Origin: Clostridium tetanomorphum | GTDB lineage: Bacteria; Bacillota; Clostridia; Clostridiales; Clostridiaceae | Length of the DNA stretch: 64,000 nucleotides | Direction: 5' to 3' | Assembly (NCBI RefSeq): GCF_017873215.1 | Contig: NZ_JAGGKA010000011.1 | Span: forward strand, 62,001-126,000 | Part shown: one piece after another, positions 52,084 to 60,777 of the stretch | Numbering within the stretch: position 1 is the stretch's first letter | Layout of the letters: every line of letters begins with the position of its first letter | Notes under the pieces: model-generated | Told to the model about the DNA's origin: nothing | The model's input: the letters and a program-made list of their open reading frames with translations, nothing else | The model's database searches: none | Translations under genes and position numbers: made by a program

Positions 52084-54366
52084 ATGAAAAACATCATTAA
52101 ACTAAATCTTATGGAAAAATTAATAAGTTATTTTCTTGTATTAATTATTATTCCGGTAATAGTTTTAGGATTTTTTTCCTATAACAGTGCAAAAAGATCT
52201 TTAGAAGCAGAAGCTAAAGGTAAAATAAGAATCATACTAGATTCAGCGGCGAAAGAACTAGACATGAAAACATCACAAATTAAAGAGCAAGTAAATTTGA
52301 TTGGTAATTTATCGCAAATTTCAGATTATGTAGTTGGAGTAAAAAATAATAAATTAGATGCTAATATGGCTAATAATACTAAGAAAATTTTAATAGATTA
52401 TCAAAAAGCACAATCTAATATAAGTGAAGATATTTTTATTGCAGATACAAATGGAAATATTATATTAGATTCTAGTAATAGTAAGGGAATGAATATAGCA
52501 GACAGAGATTATTTTAAACAAAGTATTTCAGGAAATGCTAATTTTAGTGATGTTGTTATATCTAAATTATCAAAAAAACCAGAAATAAATTATAGTTATC
52601 CTATAAAAGATGAAAAGGGTGCTGTTATAGGAATTATTGGTGCAGGTATAAAATTTGATGCTATAACTAATATCTTAGCTGGAGTCAAATCAGGAGAATC
52701 AGGATATGCCTTTATGATAAGCAAAGATGGATTAGTATTATATCATCCACAAGCAGATAAGATATTAAAAGAAAATATGATAGATACTTCTAAAGATAAT
52801 AAAGAATTAAATAATATAATAAAATCAATGATAGAAAAAAATGAAAGTGATGGAGTTTATACATATGCTGAAATGAAAAAATATGTAGCATATAAACCTG
52901 TAGGTAATTGGTCAGTGGCTATAAATATCCCTGTAAATGAATATATGGTAGGTGCTGTAAGTATTAAAAATAGAACTGTACTTATTGCAATAATTGCAAT
53001 AATAATTGGGGCAGTAGTTGCAATTGTAGTTTCTAAAAAAATAACAACACCAATTAAAAATCTTATGCAATTAATGGCAAAAGCAAAAGATGGTGATTTA
53101 ACTGTTAGAAGTGAAATTAAGTTAGAAGATGAAATTGGGCAATTATCTAATAGTTTTAATTCAATGCTAGAAGCACAGCAAAATGCTATAACTCAGGTGT
53201 TAAATACTGCCAAAGATGTGGAATCGTCTTCAAGAATAGTAGGAGATTCAGCATCAGAAATGGCAGCAGCAGCGGAAAACCAAAGTTCTTCTTCAGAAGA
53301 GTTAACTGCTACTATGAATGAAATGAGCAGTTCTATTGTTGAAGTTTCAGAAAGCATTACTAGTATTTCTCAAAATGTAAGCAATATTTCTTATTCTATT
53401 GGAGAAATGAGTAAAGCTTCAGTTGAAATGTCTAAGAAAGTAGAAGAAACAGCAGCTACTGTGGGAGAGGTTACGAAATCCTTACAGGATATGGATGTTT
53501 CTATAGAACTTGTAGCCAATAATTCTAACAGTGCAAATAAAGAGGCACTAAAAACTGAAGGATTAGCTAAAGAAGGAAGAATTACTATAGATAATACAAT
53601 CAAAGAAATGGATAATGTTATTTCTGTAGTTAGTAATTTAACGGAAGTAATAAAGGGCTTAGGAACAGCAGCGGTACAAATTGGAGACATTATTGAAGTT
53701 ATTGATGATATTGCAGAGCAGACAAACCTTTTATCATTAAATGCATCCATTGAAGCAGCAAGAGCGGGGGAGCATGGAAAAGGGTTTGCAGTGGTGGCAG
53801 GAGCTATAGGAAGTTTAGCTGAGAAATCTGGAGAGGCCACAAAGGATATAACAAAGTTGGTAAAACATATTCAAGAAGAAGTACAATACACTATTACTAC
53901 TACTGAAAACGGTGCAAATCAGGTAAAAAATGGAGTTGATTTAGTAAAGGATACAGGAAACTCTTTAGATGAGATATTTGAAGCAATTAAAAAAACTGCT
54001 GATTCAATAAATGAAATTGCTAAAATAACATTAGAACAATCAAAATTTAGTAAATCTATAATGAATTCTATTGAAAAAGTAAATGAAGTATCTATGCAAT
54101 CTTCAGCATTGGTAGAAGAACAGTCTGCCTCTGTAGGTGAAATGGTTGTAGAAATTGAGAGAATTAATAATTTAACACAGCAAGTAGCCAGCGCCGCAGA
54201 AGAACAATCTGCAAGTAGTGAAGAAGTTTTAGCTACATCAGAAAATGTAAGCAATTCAGCTAGTGAGGTTGCTACAGGGGCAGAGGAGTTAGCAACTACG
54301 GCAGAAAGCATGGCAAGTAAAGCAAATATGCTAATTGATACCGTATCTATCTTTAAGATTAAATAG
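52084..54366 (+). CDS. Methyl-accepting chemotaxis protein with dCache-type sensor
   Basis: A 760-residue transmembrane receptor. Helix 1 (about 12-30) and helix 2 (about 300-322) flank an extracellular double-Cache domain with IFIADTNGNIILDSSNSKGMNIADRDYF near 115 and GESGYAFMISKDGLVLYHPQ near 203. A HAMP domain follows (TTPIKNLMQLMAKAKDGDLTVRSE). The signalling tip [30 protein letters not shown] (described in part) lies near 545, and helices with methylation-type Glu/Gln pairs reach the C terminus. dCache domains commonly bind amino acids or other small ligands. Its own RBS is GGGGGGACA. cheW, cheA and cheY homologues follow. Confidence 0.95.
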   Translation: MKNIIKLNLMEKLISYFLVLIIIPVIVLGFFSYNSAKRSLEAEAKGKIRIILDSAAKELDMKTSQIKEQVNLIGNLSQISDYVVGVKNNKLDANMANNTKKILIDYQKAQSNISEDIFIADTNGNIILDSSNSKGMNIADRDYFKQSISGNANFSDVVISKLSKKPEINYSYPIKDEKGAVIGIIGAGIKFDAITNILAGVKSGESGYAFMISKDGLVLYHPQADKILKENMIDTSKDNKELNNIIKSMIEKNESDGVYTYAEMKKYVAYKPVGNWSVAINIPVNEYMVGAVSIKNRTVLIAIIAIIIGAVVAIVVSKKITTPIKNLMQLMAKAKDGDLTVRSEIKLEDEIGQLSNSFNSMLEAQQNAITQVLNTAKDVESSSRIVGDSASEMAAAAENQSSSSEELTATMNEMSSSIVEVSESITSISQNVSNISYSIGEMSKASVEMSKKVEETAATVGEVTKSLQDMDVSIELVANNSNSANKEALKTEGLAKEGRITIDNTIKEMDNVISVVSNLTEVIKGLGTAAVQIGDIIEVIDDIAEQTNLLSLNASIEAARAGEHGKGFAVVAGAIGSLAEKSGEATKDITKLVKHIQEEVQYTITTTENGANQVKNGVDLVKDTGNSLDEIFEAIKKTADSINEIAKITLEQSKFSKSIMNSIEKVNEVSMQSSALVEEQSASVGEMVVEIERINNLTQQVASAAEEQSASSEEVLATSENVSNSASEVATGAEELATTAESMASKANMLIDTVSIFKIK

Positions 54367-54383
54367 ATATGGAGGAATGAAGA

Positions 54384-54824
54384 ATGAATGACAATCAATA
54401 TGTGGTCTTTACTCTTAAGGATGAGGAATATGCTATAGACATAATGAAAATACACGAAATTGACAGACTAAAGGAGATTAGAATTACACCTATTCCTAGA
54501 GTGCCAAATTATATAGAAGGCATAATAAATCTAAGAGGGGAAGTTGTGCCTATAATAAATTTAAGAAAAAAATTAGGATTAGAAGAAAAAAGTATAGATA
54601 AACAGTCTAGAATAATTATTATAAAGGTGCAGAACATGGTTATAGGAATTTTAGTAGATAGTGTAACTCATGTTATATGCTTTGAGGAACAAGAATTATT
54701 TAATCCACCAGAAGAAGTTAAAAATAATTGTGAATATGTAATAAAGGTTGGAAATAAAGATAATAGATTAATATTTATTTTAGATATCCATAATATATTA
54801 AGCACAAATGTAACTATATTTTAA
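54384..54824 (+). CDS. cheW: Chemotaxis coupling protein CheW
   Basis: A 146-residue single-domain CheW: FTLKDEEYAIDIMKIHEIDRLKEIRITPIPRVPNYIEG (in part), then INLRGEVVPIINLRKKLGL near 53 and ILVDSVTHVICFEEQELFNPP near 92. CheW bridges receptors and CheA. It starts 17 bases after the MCP gene with RBS GGAGGAATG and precedes cheA, so all belong to one unit. Length and motifs are normal for the family. Confidence 0.95.
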   Translation: MNDNQYVVFTLKDEEYAIDIMKIHEIDRLKEIRITPIPRVPNYIEGIINLRGEVVPIINLRKKLGLEEKSIDKQSRIIIIKVQNMVIGILVDSVTHVICFEEQELFNPPEEVKNNCEYVIKVGNKDNRLIFILDIHNILSTNVTIF

Positions 54825-54868
54825 TGTTCAGCATTGTTTTTAACAACTAGGGAGGTAATTAAAATAGT

Positions 54869-56932
54869 ATGAATAATTTTAATGTTGATGATATTTATAT
54901 GAATATGTTTTTAGAAGAAACAAAAGAGCAAATAGAAAAAATGGAGGAAGATCTTATCTCTCTTGAAAACTCTGAAGATACTGATGAAATTATCAATAGA
55001 ATTTTTAGAATGGCACATTCTATAAAAGGCTCAGCTGCAACTATTGGCTTTGAGGAAATGTCTAATTTAGCACATAATGTAGAGAGTTTATTAGATAAAA
55101 TAAGAGAAAAAAGTGTATTTATAAATGACGACATAATGGATGTATTATTAGAAAGTGTTGATATGCTTAAAAGCATACATGCTGCTATAACTAAAGGGGA
55201 AACATGCCATATAAATGTACAATCCTTAATGGATGATATAGAAAAATTTACAGCAGAAGATATACTAGAAGAGATTAAGTGTATACCAAAATCAATAGTC
55301 AATAAAGATATAATAAAGGAATGTAAAGAATTTTGTGAGGAAGAATTATTTTTAACAGAAGAAGAGAATGCATTATGTAGTAAAGTAGACACTAAATTAG
55401 ATGTATATAAAATAAAGATAGCAATGAATAAAGGTACTAAAATGAAATCTGTAAAAGGATTTTTAATACAAAATAATTTAAATGGAATTAGTGAAATAAT
55501 AAAAATTCAGCCTGAGGATTTTGAAAAGGTATGTGAGGAAACTTATGATGGTATATTAGATGCAATTATTGCTACGACAAAGAATTATGATGATATTTAT
55601 AAAAACATTAAATCTATTTCTGAAATAGATAAAGTTTATATTAAAAAGGTTAAGGATAAGCCATGTTGTAATAATTCATCTAGCAATACAAAAAGTGTTA
55701 TAGAAAAAAGTGTTTGTAAAAAAGAAGAAGCCTCGACTATAAGAATAGATGTAAATAAGGTGGACAAGTTATTAAATTTAGTTGGAGAATTTATTATTGA
55801 TAAAGAAGCATTAAGTCAAATATCACAAGAATTAAAAGCAAAATATAAAAATGATCCTTTGACTGCTAAATTATCTAATGTGCTTTCTCATATAAATTAT
55901 ATAAGTGAAGATCTACAAGAAACAGTTATGTCTACTAGAATGCTACCCTTAGAGAATATATTTAATAGATTTCCGAGAATGGTTAGGGATTTAGCTAAAA
56001 AGTGTAATAAAAAGATAAATTTTATAATTGAAGGGCAACAAACAGAAATTGATAGAGGTATTATTGAAGAACTTATTGATCCAATAACTCACATAATAAG
56101 AAATGCTGTTGACCATGGAATTGAAGAAGTTGATGAGAGAAAAAATAAGGGAAAAAATGAAGTGGCAACATTGAAATTAAGTGCAAAACATTTAGAAAAC
56201 AATGTTGTAATTGAAATTGCTGAAGATGGAAGAGGAATAGATGTAGAAAAAATAAAAGGAAAAGTGTTGCAAAAAAAATTAGCTACAGAAGAGGAATTAA
56301 AGTCTTTAAAAAATAAAGATATAATAAGCTTTATATTTGAAGCAGGATTTTCTACTGCTGACAAGGTAAGTGATATTTCAGGAAGAGGGGTAGGACTTGA
56401 TGTTGTAAAGTCCAATATAGGAAAATTGAATGGAATAATTGATATTGAAACGGAGCTGGGAGAAGGAACAAAATTTATTATAAAGCTGCCATTAACATTA
56501 GCTATAGTACAAGCTTTACTTATTAAAGAAGATGAATATACATTTGCAATACCAATTACATCTATTATAGAAACTATTAGATTAAAAGATGGAGAAGTTG
56601 AAGAAAAAATTCACATGGTAAATGGAATAGAAGTTTATAAATGGAGAGAACAAATAATTCCTATTATTAGAATTGGAAAGTTTTTTGATTTATATAAAAG
56701 TGTACAGGATAATAAAATGTTTCTTGTTATAGTAGGATATTCTGAGAAAAGAGTTGGCTTTATAGTGGATAAATTGTTAGGAGAAAGAGAAATTGTAATA
56801 AAGTCTATAGGAGAATTTACTGGAGAAAACAAATTAATGGGACCATTAAAAGGTATTTCAGGAGTAAGCATATTAGGAGATGGAAGTTTTGCTCAGGTAA
56901 TTGATGTTCCTTCAATAATCAAGGGAATTTAA
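54869..56932 (+). CDS. cheA: Chemotaxis histidine kinase CheA
   Basis: A 687-residue class II sensor kinase. The HPt domain (about 1-110) carries the phospho-accepting His50 in RMAHSIKGSAATIGF. A P2-like region (about 170-265) follows, then the dimerisation domain (about 285-360: IRIDVNKVDKLLNLVGEFIIDKEAL in part). The ATPase domain (about 360-545) has HIIRNAVDHGIE, EIAEDGRGID, GFSTADKVSDISGRGVGLDVV and GEGTKFIIKLPL. A C-terminal CheW-like domain spans ~550-687. It should phosphorylate the CheY at 57042 under control of the adjacent MCP and perhaps the soluble MCP at 23546. No cheB, cheR, cheC or cheD is in the window. Confidence 0.95.
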   Translation: MNNFNVDDIYMNMFLEETKEQIEKMEEDLISLENSEDTDEIINRIFRMAHSIKGSAATIGFEEMSNLAHNVESLLDKIREKSVFINDDIMDVLLESVDMLKSIHAAITKGETCHINVQSLMDDIEKFTAEDILEEIKCIPKSIVNKDIIKECKEFCEEELFLTEEENALCSKVDTKLDVYKIKIAMNKGTKMKSVKGFLIQNNLNGISEIIKIQPEDFEKVCEETYDGILDAIIATTKNYDDIYKNIKSISEIDKVYIKKVKDKPCCNNSSSNTKSVIEKSVCKKEEASTIRIDVNKVDKLLNLVGEFIIDKEALSQISQELKAKYKNDPLTAKLSNVLSHINYISEDLQETVMSTRMLPLENIFNRFPRMVRDLAKKCNKKINFIIEGQQTEIDRGIIEELIDPITHIIRNAVDHGIEEVDERKNKGKNEVATLKLSAKHLENNVVIEIAEDGRGIDVEKIKGKVLQKKLATEEELKSLKNKDIISFIFEAGFSTADKVSDISGRGVGLDVVKSNIGKLNGIIDIETELGEGTKFIIKLPLTLAIVQALLIKEDEYTFAIPITSIIETIRLKDGEVEEKIHMVNGIEVYKWREQIIPIIRIGKFFDLYKSVQDNKMFLVIVGYSEKRVGFIVDKLLGEREIVIKSIGEFTGENKLMGPLKGISGVSILGDGSFAQVIDVPSIIKGI

Positions 56933-57041
56933 ATACAAAAAACTAAACAATATCAGTACCTATGGTTTACTTAAGAAGTGAAAGCATTGTCAATGGAAGA
57001 GGATAAATAAAAAATATAGTTATTTGAAAGGAGAATATATT

Positions 57042-57410
57042 ATGGGTGTTTTAATAGTAGATGATTCAGATTTCATGAGGTTATCAATAAAAAAAATTCT
57101 TGATGAGAATAATATAAGAGTTGCAGGAGAAGCTAAAGATGGTGTTGAAGCTGTCATAAAATATAAACAGTTAAAACCTTCCTTGGTAACAATGGATTTA
57201 ACTATGCCTGAAATGGAAGGAGAAAATGCTATATCAGAGATACTAAAGTATGATCCTAATGCAAAGATTATTGTGTGCTCAGCTATGGGACAAGAAACAA
57301 GAGTTATGCGTGCAATTAAAGCTGGGGCAAAAACTTTTATAGTTAAGCCATTGGATCCACAAAGATTATTAGATGAAATAGAAAGAATTGGAAAAGAACA
57401 ACTTGCTTAA
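57042..57410 (+). CDS. cheY: Response regulator CheY
   Basis: A 122-residue stand-alone receiver domain. The acidic pocket residues are in LIVDDSDFM, the phospho-acceptor is Asp52 in TMDLTMPEM, the switch Ser lies in VCSAMGQ and the conserved Lys102 in IVKPLDP. There is no output domain, so it acts by protein binding, e.g. at the flagellar switch or another target. AAAGGAG at 57027-57033 fits ATG 57042; TTG 57024 is in frame but unsuitable. It ends the MCP-cheW-cheA-cheY cluster and is closed by a terminator. Confidence 0.93.
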   Translation: MGVLIVDDSDFMRLSIKKILDENNIRVAGEAKDGVEAVIKYKQLKPSLVTMDLTMPEMEGENAISEILKYDPNAKIIVCSAMGQETRVMRAIKAGAKTFIVKPLDPQRLLDEIERIGKEQLA

Positions 57411-57463
57411 GAATATTGAAACTTAATAAGTATAATATTTAATACTTATAGAAAGCTAAAATG

Positions 57464-57510
57464 AAGGTCTGTCTAAAATTAATTTTGAGACAGACCTTTT
57501 AAATTTTTAT
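57464..57510 (+). terminator. Intrinsic terminator after cheY
   Basis: A perfect 11-bp stem AAGGTCTGTCT/AGACAGACCTT (57464-57474, 57488-57498) followed by TTTTAAATTTTTAT. Confidence 0.9.
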
Positions 57511-57513
57511 AAA

Positions 57514-57575
57514 ATACCTATAAGGGGTATATTGACAAAAGTTTAGAATTATATTAATATACCTATATGGGGTAT
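57514..57575 (+). promoter_or_regulatory. Promoter bracketed by two CsoR/CstR-like operators
   Basis: ATACCTATAAGGGGTAT (57514-57530) and ATACCTATATGGGGTAT (57559-57575) are 17-base pseudo-palindromes of the ATACC-N5-GGGGTAT form, 45 bases apart. Between and overlapping them is TTGACA (57532-57537), a 17-base spacer and TAATAT (57555-57560). Site 1 abuts the -35 box and site 2 overlaps the -10 box. The form resembles sites of CsoR/CstR-type copper or persulfide repressors. No such regulator gene lies in the window. Confidence 0.75.
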
Positions 57576-57695
57576 ATTAAGAGAGGTTAAAATAATTTAT
57601 TTAAAACTTTATTTTAGTATAAAAAATGTAAATTGATGAAATTTGGAAGTATAAATATATTTTATTTATAAAAAAGTATATTGAGGAGGATGATT

Positions 57696-57890
57696 ATGGT
57701 AAAAAAGCTAAGCAAAAAAGCATTTATAGAAGAAAAATATTGTGTAGCCTGTGGAGCATGTGCAAAAGTTTGTCCACTAGGAATAATAGAAATAGTTTCA
57801 GGATTATATGCAAAAATAAATTTAGATAAATGTGTGGGATGTGGCAAATGTGAAAGAGAATGTCCAGCTTCAGTTATTGAAATTAAGTAA
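57696..57890 (+). CDS. 2[4Fe-4S] ferredoxin-like protein
   Basis: A 64-residue protein with two CxxCxxCxxxCP cluster motifs (CVACGACAKVCP and CVGCGKCERECP), the bacterial 2[4Fe-4S] ferredoxin pattern, plus a short basic N-terminal extension (MVKKLSKKAFIEEK). It carries low-potential electrons. GAGGAGGA at 57683-57690 fits ATG 57696; TTG 57681 is in frame but overlaps the SD. It is the first gene behind the double-operator promoter and may supply electrons to the next, membrane-bound iron-sulfur protein. Confidence 0.93.
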   Translation: MVKKLSKKAFIEEKYCVACGACAKVCPLGIIEIVSGLYAKINLDKCVGCGKCERECPASVIEIK

Positions 57891-57983
57891 GTTTTGAATT
57901 TTTTTATGAATTGTTTTCATAAATTTACATGAAAATATTATGACAGATAATTATCCAATAAAAAATAGAGGGAGGAAAATTAT

Positions 57984-58565
57984 ATGACAAAAAATAATAA
58001 AAAGGTAAGAGATTATTTATGGATTGCATCTTTAATATATTTATTTTTAGGATTATTTAATATAGTTTTTGCATGGTTAGGTATGATATGTTTTTTAGTA
58101 CCACTGTTTATATCTATATTTGGAGGCGGAAAGGCTTATTGCAATAATTATTGTGGTAGAGGGCAGCTTTTAGATATTATGGGTAAGAAGTTAAAATTGT
58201 CTAGAAATAAAAGAATTCCTAATTTTTTAAGAACTAAAGCTTTTAGATACGGTTTTTTAATGTTTTTTCTAGTAATGTTCTCAATAATGATTTTCAATAC
58301 CTATCTTGTATTTGCAGGAAATAAAGAATTAGGAGAGGTTATAACACTACTTTGGATTTGGAAATTACCATGGAATTGGGTTAATACTAGCTTTGTACCT
58401 TCATGGATAGCACAATTTGCCTTTGGATTCTATAGTTTAATGCTAACTTCAAATATATTAGGAGTTATAACTATGATTTTATATAAACCAAGATCTTGGT
58501 GTGTATATTGTCCTATGGGAACTATGACTCAGGGAATCTGCAGTTTGAAAAATAGTATTGAATAA
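57984..58565 (+). CDS. NapH-like membrane-bound 4Fe-4S protein
   Basis: A 193-residue protein with four predicted membrane helices (about 12-28, 32-47, 88-108 and 143-165). Two cysteine groups flank the membrane part: YCNNYCGRGQLLD near 52 and WCVYCPMGTMTQGIC near 173. These resemble the CxxxCP groups of NapH/CcoG-type polyferredoxins, though no complete CxxCxxCxxxCP ferredoxin motif is present. Proteins of this type pass electrons across or along the membrane. It lies 93 bases after the ferredoxin gene with RBS GGGAGG, in the CsoR/CstR-like controlled unit. Confidence 0.8.
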   Translation: MTKNNKKVRDYLWIASLIYLFLGLFNIVFAWLGMICFLVPLFISIFGGGKAYCNNYCGRGQLLDIMGKKLKLSRNKRIPNFLRTKAFRYGFLMFFLVMFSIMIFNTYLVFAGNKELGEVITLLWIWKLPWNWVNTSFVPSWIAQFAFGFYSLMLTSNILGVITMILYKPRSWCVYCPMGTMTQGICSLKNSIE

Positions 58566-58631
58566 GTTTATGGAAAATATTATAATTAATAATAAGTATT
58601 AATTAATAATAGATAAAGGTGTGTGAAGTTT

Positions 58632-59003
58632 ATGAAGTATTTATTTTTACAATATCCTAAATGTACAACTTGTAAAAGAGCTAAAAAATGGTTGGAAGAC
58701 AATAAAATATCCTTTGAAGACAGACACATTGTAGAAGACAATCCAACAGAAGAAGAGATGAAACAGTGGATTAAAAGAAGCGGATTTAAGATAAATAAAT
58801 TTTTTAATACAAGTGGTGTTCTTTATAGACAAATGAATTTAAAAGATAAGATAAAAACTGCAAGTGAACAGGAGTTAATAAACATATTATCAAGTAATGG
58901 CATGTTAGTTAAGCGTCCTTTAGTTATAGGAGAAGATTTTGTTTTAGTGGGATTTAAAGAAGAGGAATGGGAGAAAAAATTATTAAATGTTGATATTAAA
59001 TAA
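58632..59003 (+). CDS. ArsC/Spx-family thiol protein
   Basis: A 123-residue protein of the arsenate reductase/Spx superfamily. The N-terminal strand leads into YPKCTTCKRAKKWLEDNKI, with the CxxC pair characteristic of the YffB/Spx/MgsR branch. It continues with KINKFFNTSGVLYRQMNLKDK and ends with the family motif LVKRPLVIGEDFVLVGF. The Arg-Pro pair is conserved in ArsC proteins. AAGGTG at 58616-58621 favours ATG 58632 over GTG 58623. It may be a thiol reductase or redox regulator. It follows the iron-sulfur genes and could be cotranscribed with them. Confidence 0.88.
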   Translation: MKYLFLQYPKCTTCKRAKKWLEDNKISFEDRHIVEDNPTEEEMKQWIKRSGFKINKFFNTSGVLYRQMNLKDKIKTASEQELINILSSNGMLVKRPLVIGEDFVLVGFKEEEWEKKLLNVDIK

Positions 59004-59117
59004 AGAACTATTAAAGAGTATTAATGAGATAGTATGAGAAGAAAGAATTTAAACTAAAAAAATTATGAACGTCATGGAAAAATATGGTTGAATAAAATTA
59101 TTAAAGGAGTAAAATAG

Positions 59118-59169
59118 AATTGACAAAGAAATAGAAGAAGCTGTTCTCTATTTCTTTGTCAATTTTTCT
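59118..59169 (+). terminator. Long intrinsic terminator just before the permease gene
   Basis: A perfect 18-bp stem: 59118-59135 (AATTGACAAAGAAATAGA) pairs with 59147-59164, loop of 11, then TTTCTC. It ends ~20 bases before the permease RBS. It may end the ArsC-like transcript or act as an attenuator for the permease. Confidence 0.8.
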
Positions 59170-59203
59170 CATGATCCATTTAATAGGAAGGGGGTATATA
59201 AGA

Positions 59204-60643
59204 ATGTCTACTGGTACACCAACTAAAGATACAGGAATGAAAAAAACTTTATCTTTATGGAATTTTTTTACCATAGGATTTGGAGCTATTATAGGAACTG
59301 GGTGGGTTTTATTAGTTGGAGATTGGATGATTATAGGCGGAGGCCCCACAGCCGCAATAATTGCATTCATTATAGGATCCTTATTTTTGCTTCCCATAGG
59401 TGCAGTTTTTGGAGAACTCACAGCTGCTATACCTGTGTCAGGAGGAATAGTTGAATACGTTTCAAGAACCTTTGGAAACAAACTTTCATACTTTACTGGC
59501 TGGTTTTTAGCTTTAGGAAATGGAATTTTATGTCCCTGGGAGGCAATTGCTATTTCATCTTTAGTTGGAGAATTTATACCTGCACTTAAAATTATTCCAC
59601 TATATGAAATAATGGGAGCTACGGTATATCTTCCACCACTAATTGTATCACTTATTTTTGCAGGCTATGTTATTAGATTGAATTTTAAAGGAGCTTCTGC
59701 TGCTGCAAAGCTTCAAGGATTTTTAACTAAGCTATTACTGGCAGGTATGGTAATTGCCATGGGGATTTCTTTATTTAGAGGAGGTCCTAAAAACCTGCAT
59801 CCAATATATAGAGCAGCAAATTCAGGAGCTAGAGGCTCATCAAGTATATGGATGGGTATTCTTCCAGTGTTAGTTATGACTCCTTTTTTTTATGCAGGAT
59901 TTGATACTATACCGCAACAAGCAGAGGAAGCTGCAGAAGGGCTTGATTGGAATAAGTTTGGTAAAGTTATAAGTATGGCATTAATGGCCGCTGGTATATT
60001 TTATATGATATGTATATATTCATTTGGAACAATAGTGCCTTGGGAAGAATTTGTAACCTATAATATACCAGCTTTAACTATTTTATCAGTAATAGGACTT
60101 AAGATTTTTTCAAAAGTAATGATGTTTATTGCTATTATGGGACCACTAGGACCTATGAATTCTTTCTTTGGAGCTACTACTAGAATTTTACTTGCTATGG
60201 GACGAAAAGGTCAATTACCTGAAAAGTTTAGTGAGCTGGATAAAAAGAATGGAACTCCTAAAGCAGCTAATACTTTAATGGCTATACTTACTATAATGGG
60301 GCCATTTTTAGGAAATAAGATGTTAGTACCACTTACTAATGTTAGTTCTCTTGCATTTATTTTTGCATGTTTTATGGTTAGTGCAGCTTGTTTGAGAATG
60401 AGAAGAACAGAGCCTAATATAAATAGACCTTATAAAGTACCAGGGGGAAAAATTGGAATATCCTTAGCTTGTATTACAGCACTTATTATTATAGGATTGT
60501 TGGTTATTCCAGGTAGTCCTGCTTCTTTAAACTCTGTTGAATGGAGTGTGGTAATGATATGGTTTTTAATAGGACTTACACTTATGTTTGTTAGAAATAG
60601 AAATGTTAAAAAAGCAATAAGCAAAAATGGTGTTTCTAACTAA
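59204..60643 (+). CDS. APC family amino acid permease
   Basis: A 479-residue transporter with twelve predicted helices. The first segment reads FTIGFGAIIGTGWVLLVGDWM, the APC-family glycine-rich unwound helix. EEAAEGLDWNKFGKV near 245, FGATTRILLAMGRKGQLPEKFSELDKKNGTPKAA (described in part) near 330 and the polar tail RNRNVKKAISKNG agree with the family. GAAGGGGG at 59187-59194 favours ATG 59204; the TTG at 59156 lies in the terminator stem. It is followed by an amidohydrolase, so it may import an amino acid or dipeptide-like compound hydrolysed by that enzyme. Confidence 0.93.
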   Translation: MSTGTPTKDTGMKKTLSLWNFFTIGFGAIIGTGWVLLVGDWMIIGGGPTAAIIAFIIGSLFLLPIGAVFGELTAAIPVSGGIVEYVSRTFGNKLSYFTGWFLALGNGILCPWEAIAISSLVGEFIPALKIIPLYEIMGATVYLPPLIVSLIFAGYVIRLNFKGASAAAKLQGFLTKLLLAGMVIAMGISLFRGGPKNLHPIYRAANSGARGSSSIWMGILPVLVMTPFFYAGFDTIPQQAEEAAEGLDWNKFGKVISMALMAAGIFYMICIYSFGTIVPWEEFVTYNIPALTILSVIGLKIFSKVMMFIAIMGPLGPMNSFFGATTRILLAMGRKGQLPEKFSELDKKNGTPKAANTLMAILTIMGPFLGNKMLVPLTNVSSLAFIFACFMVSAACLRMRRTEPNINRPYKVPGGKIGISLACITALIIIGLLVIPGSPASLNSVEWSVVMIWFLIGLTLMFVRNRNVKKAISKNGVSN

Positions 60644-60777
60644 TAAATAACGAAGAATAGATAATAAATAATAAATATTAATCTTAAATTTTTGTAATGA
60701 AAATGGAGAAAAATTATCTATAACTTTCAATTATCTATTTTTAATTGTTAATTAAATTTATGTTAGGGGGAGATATT

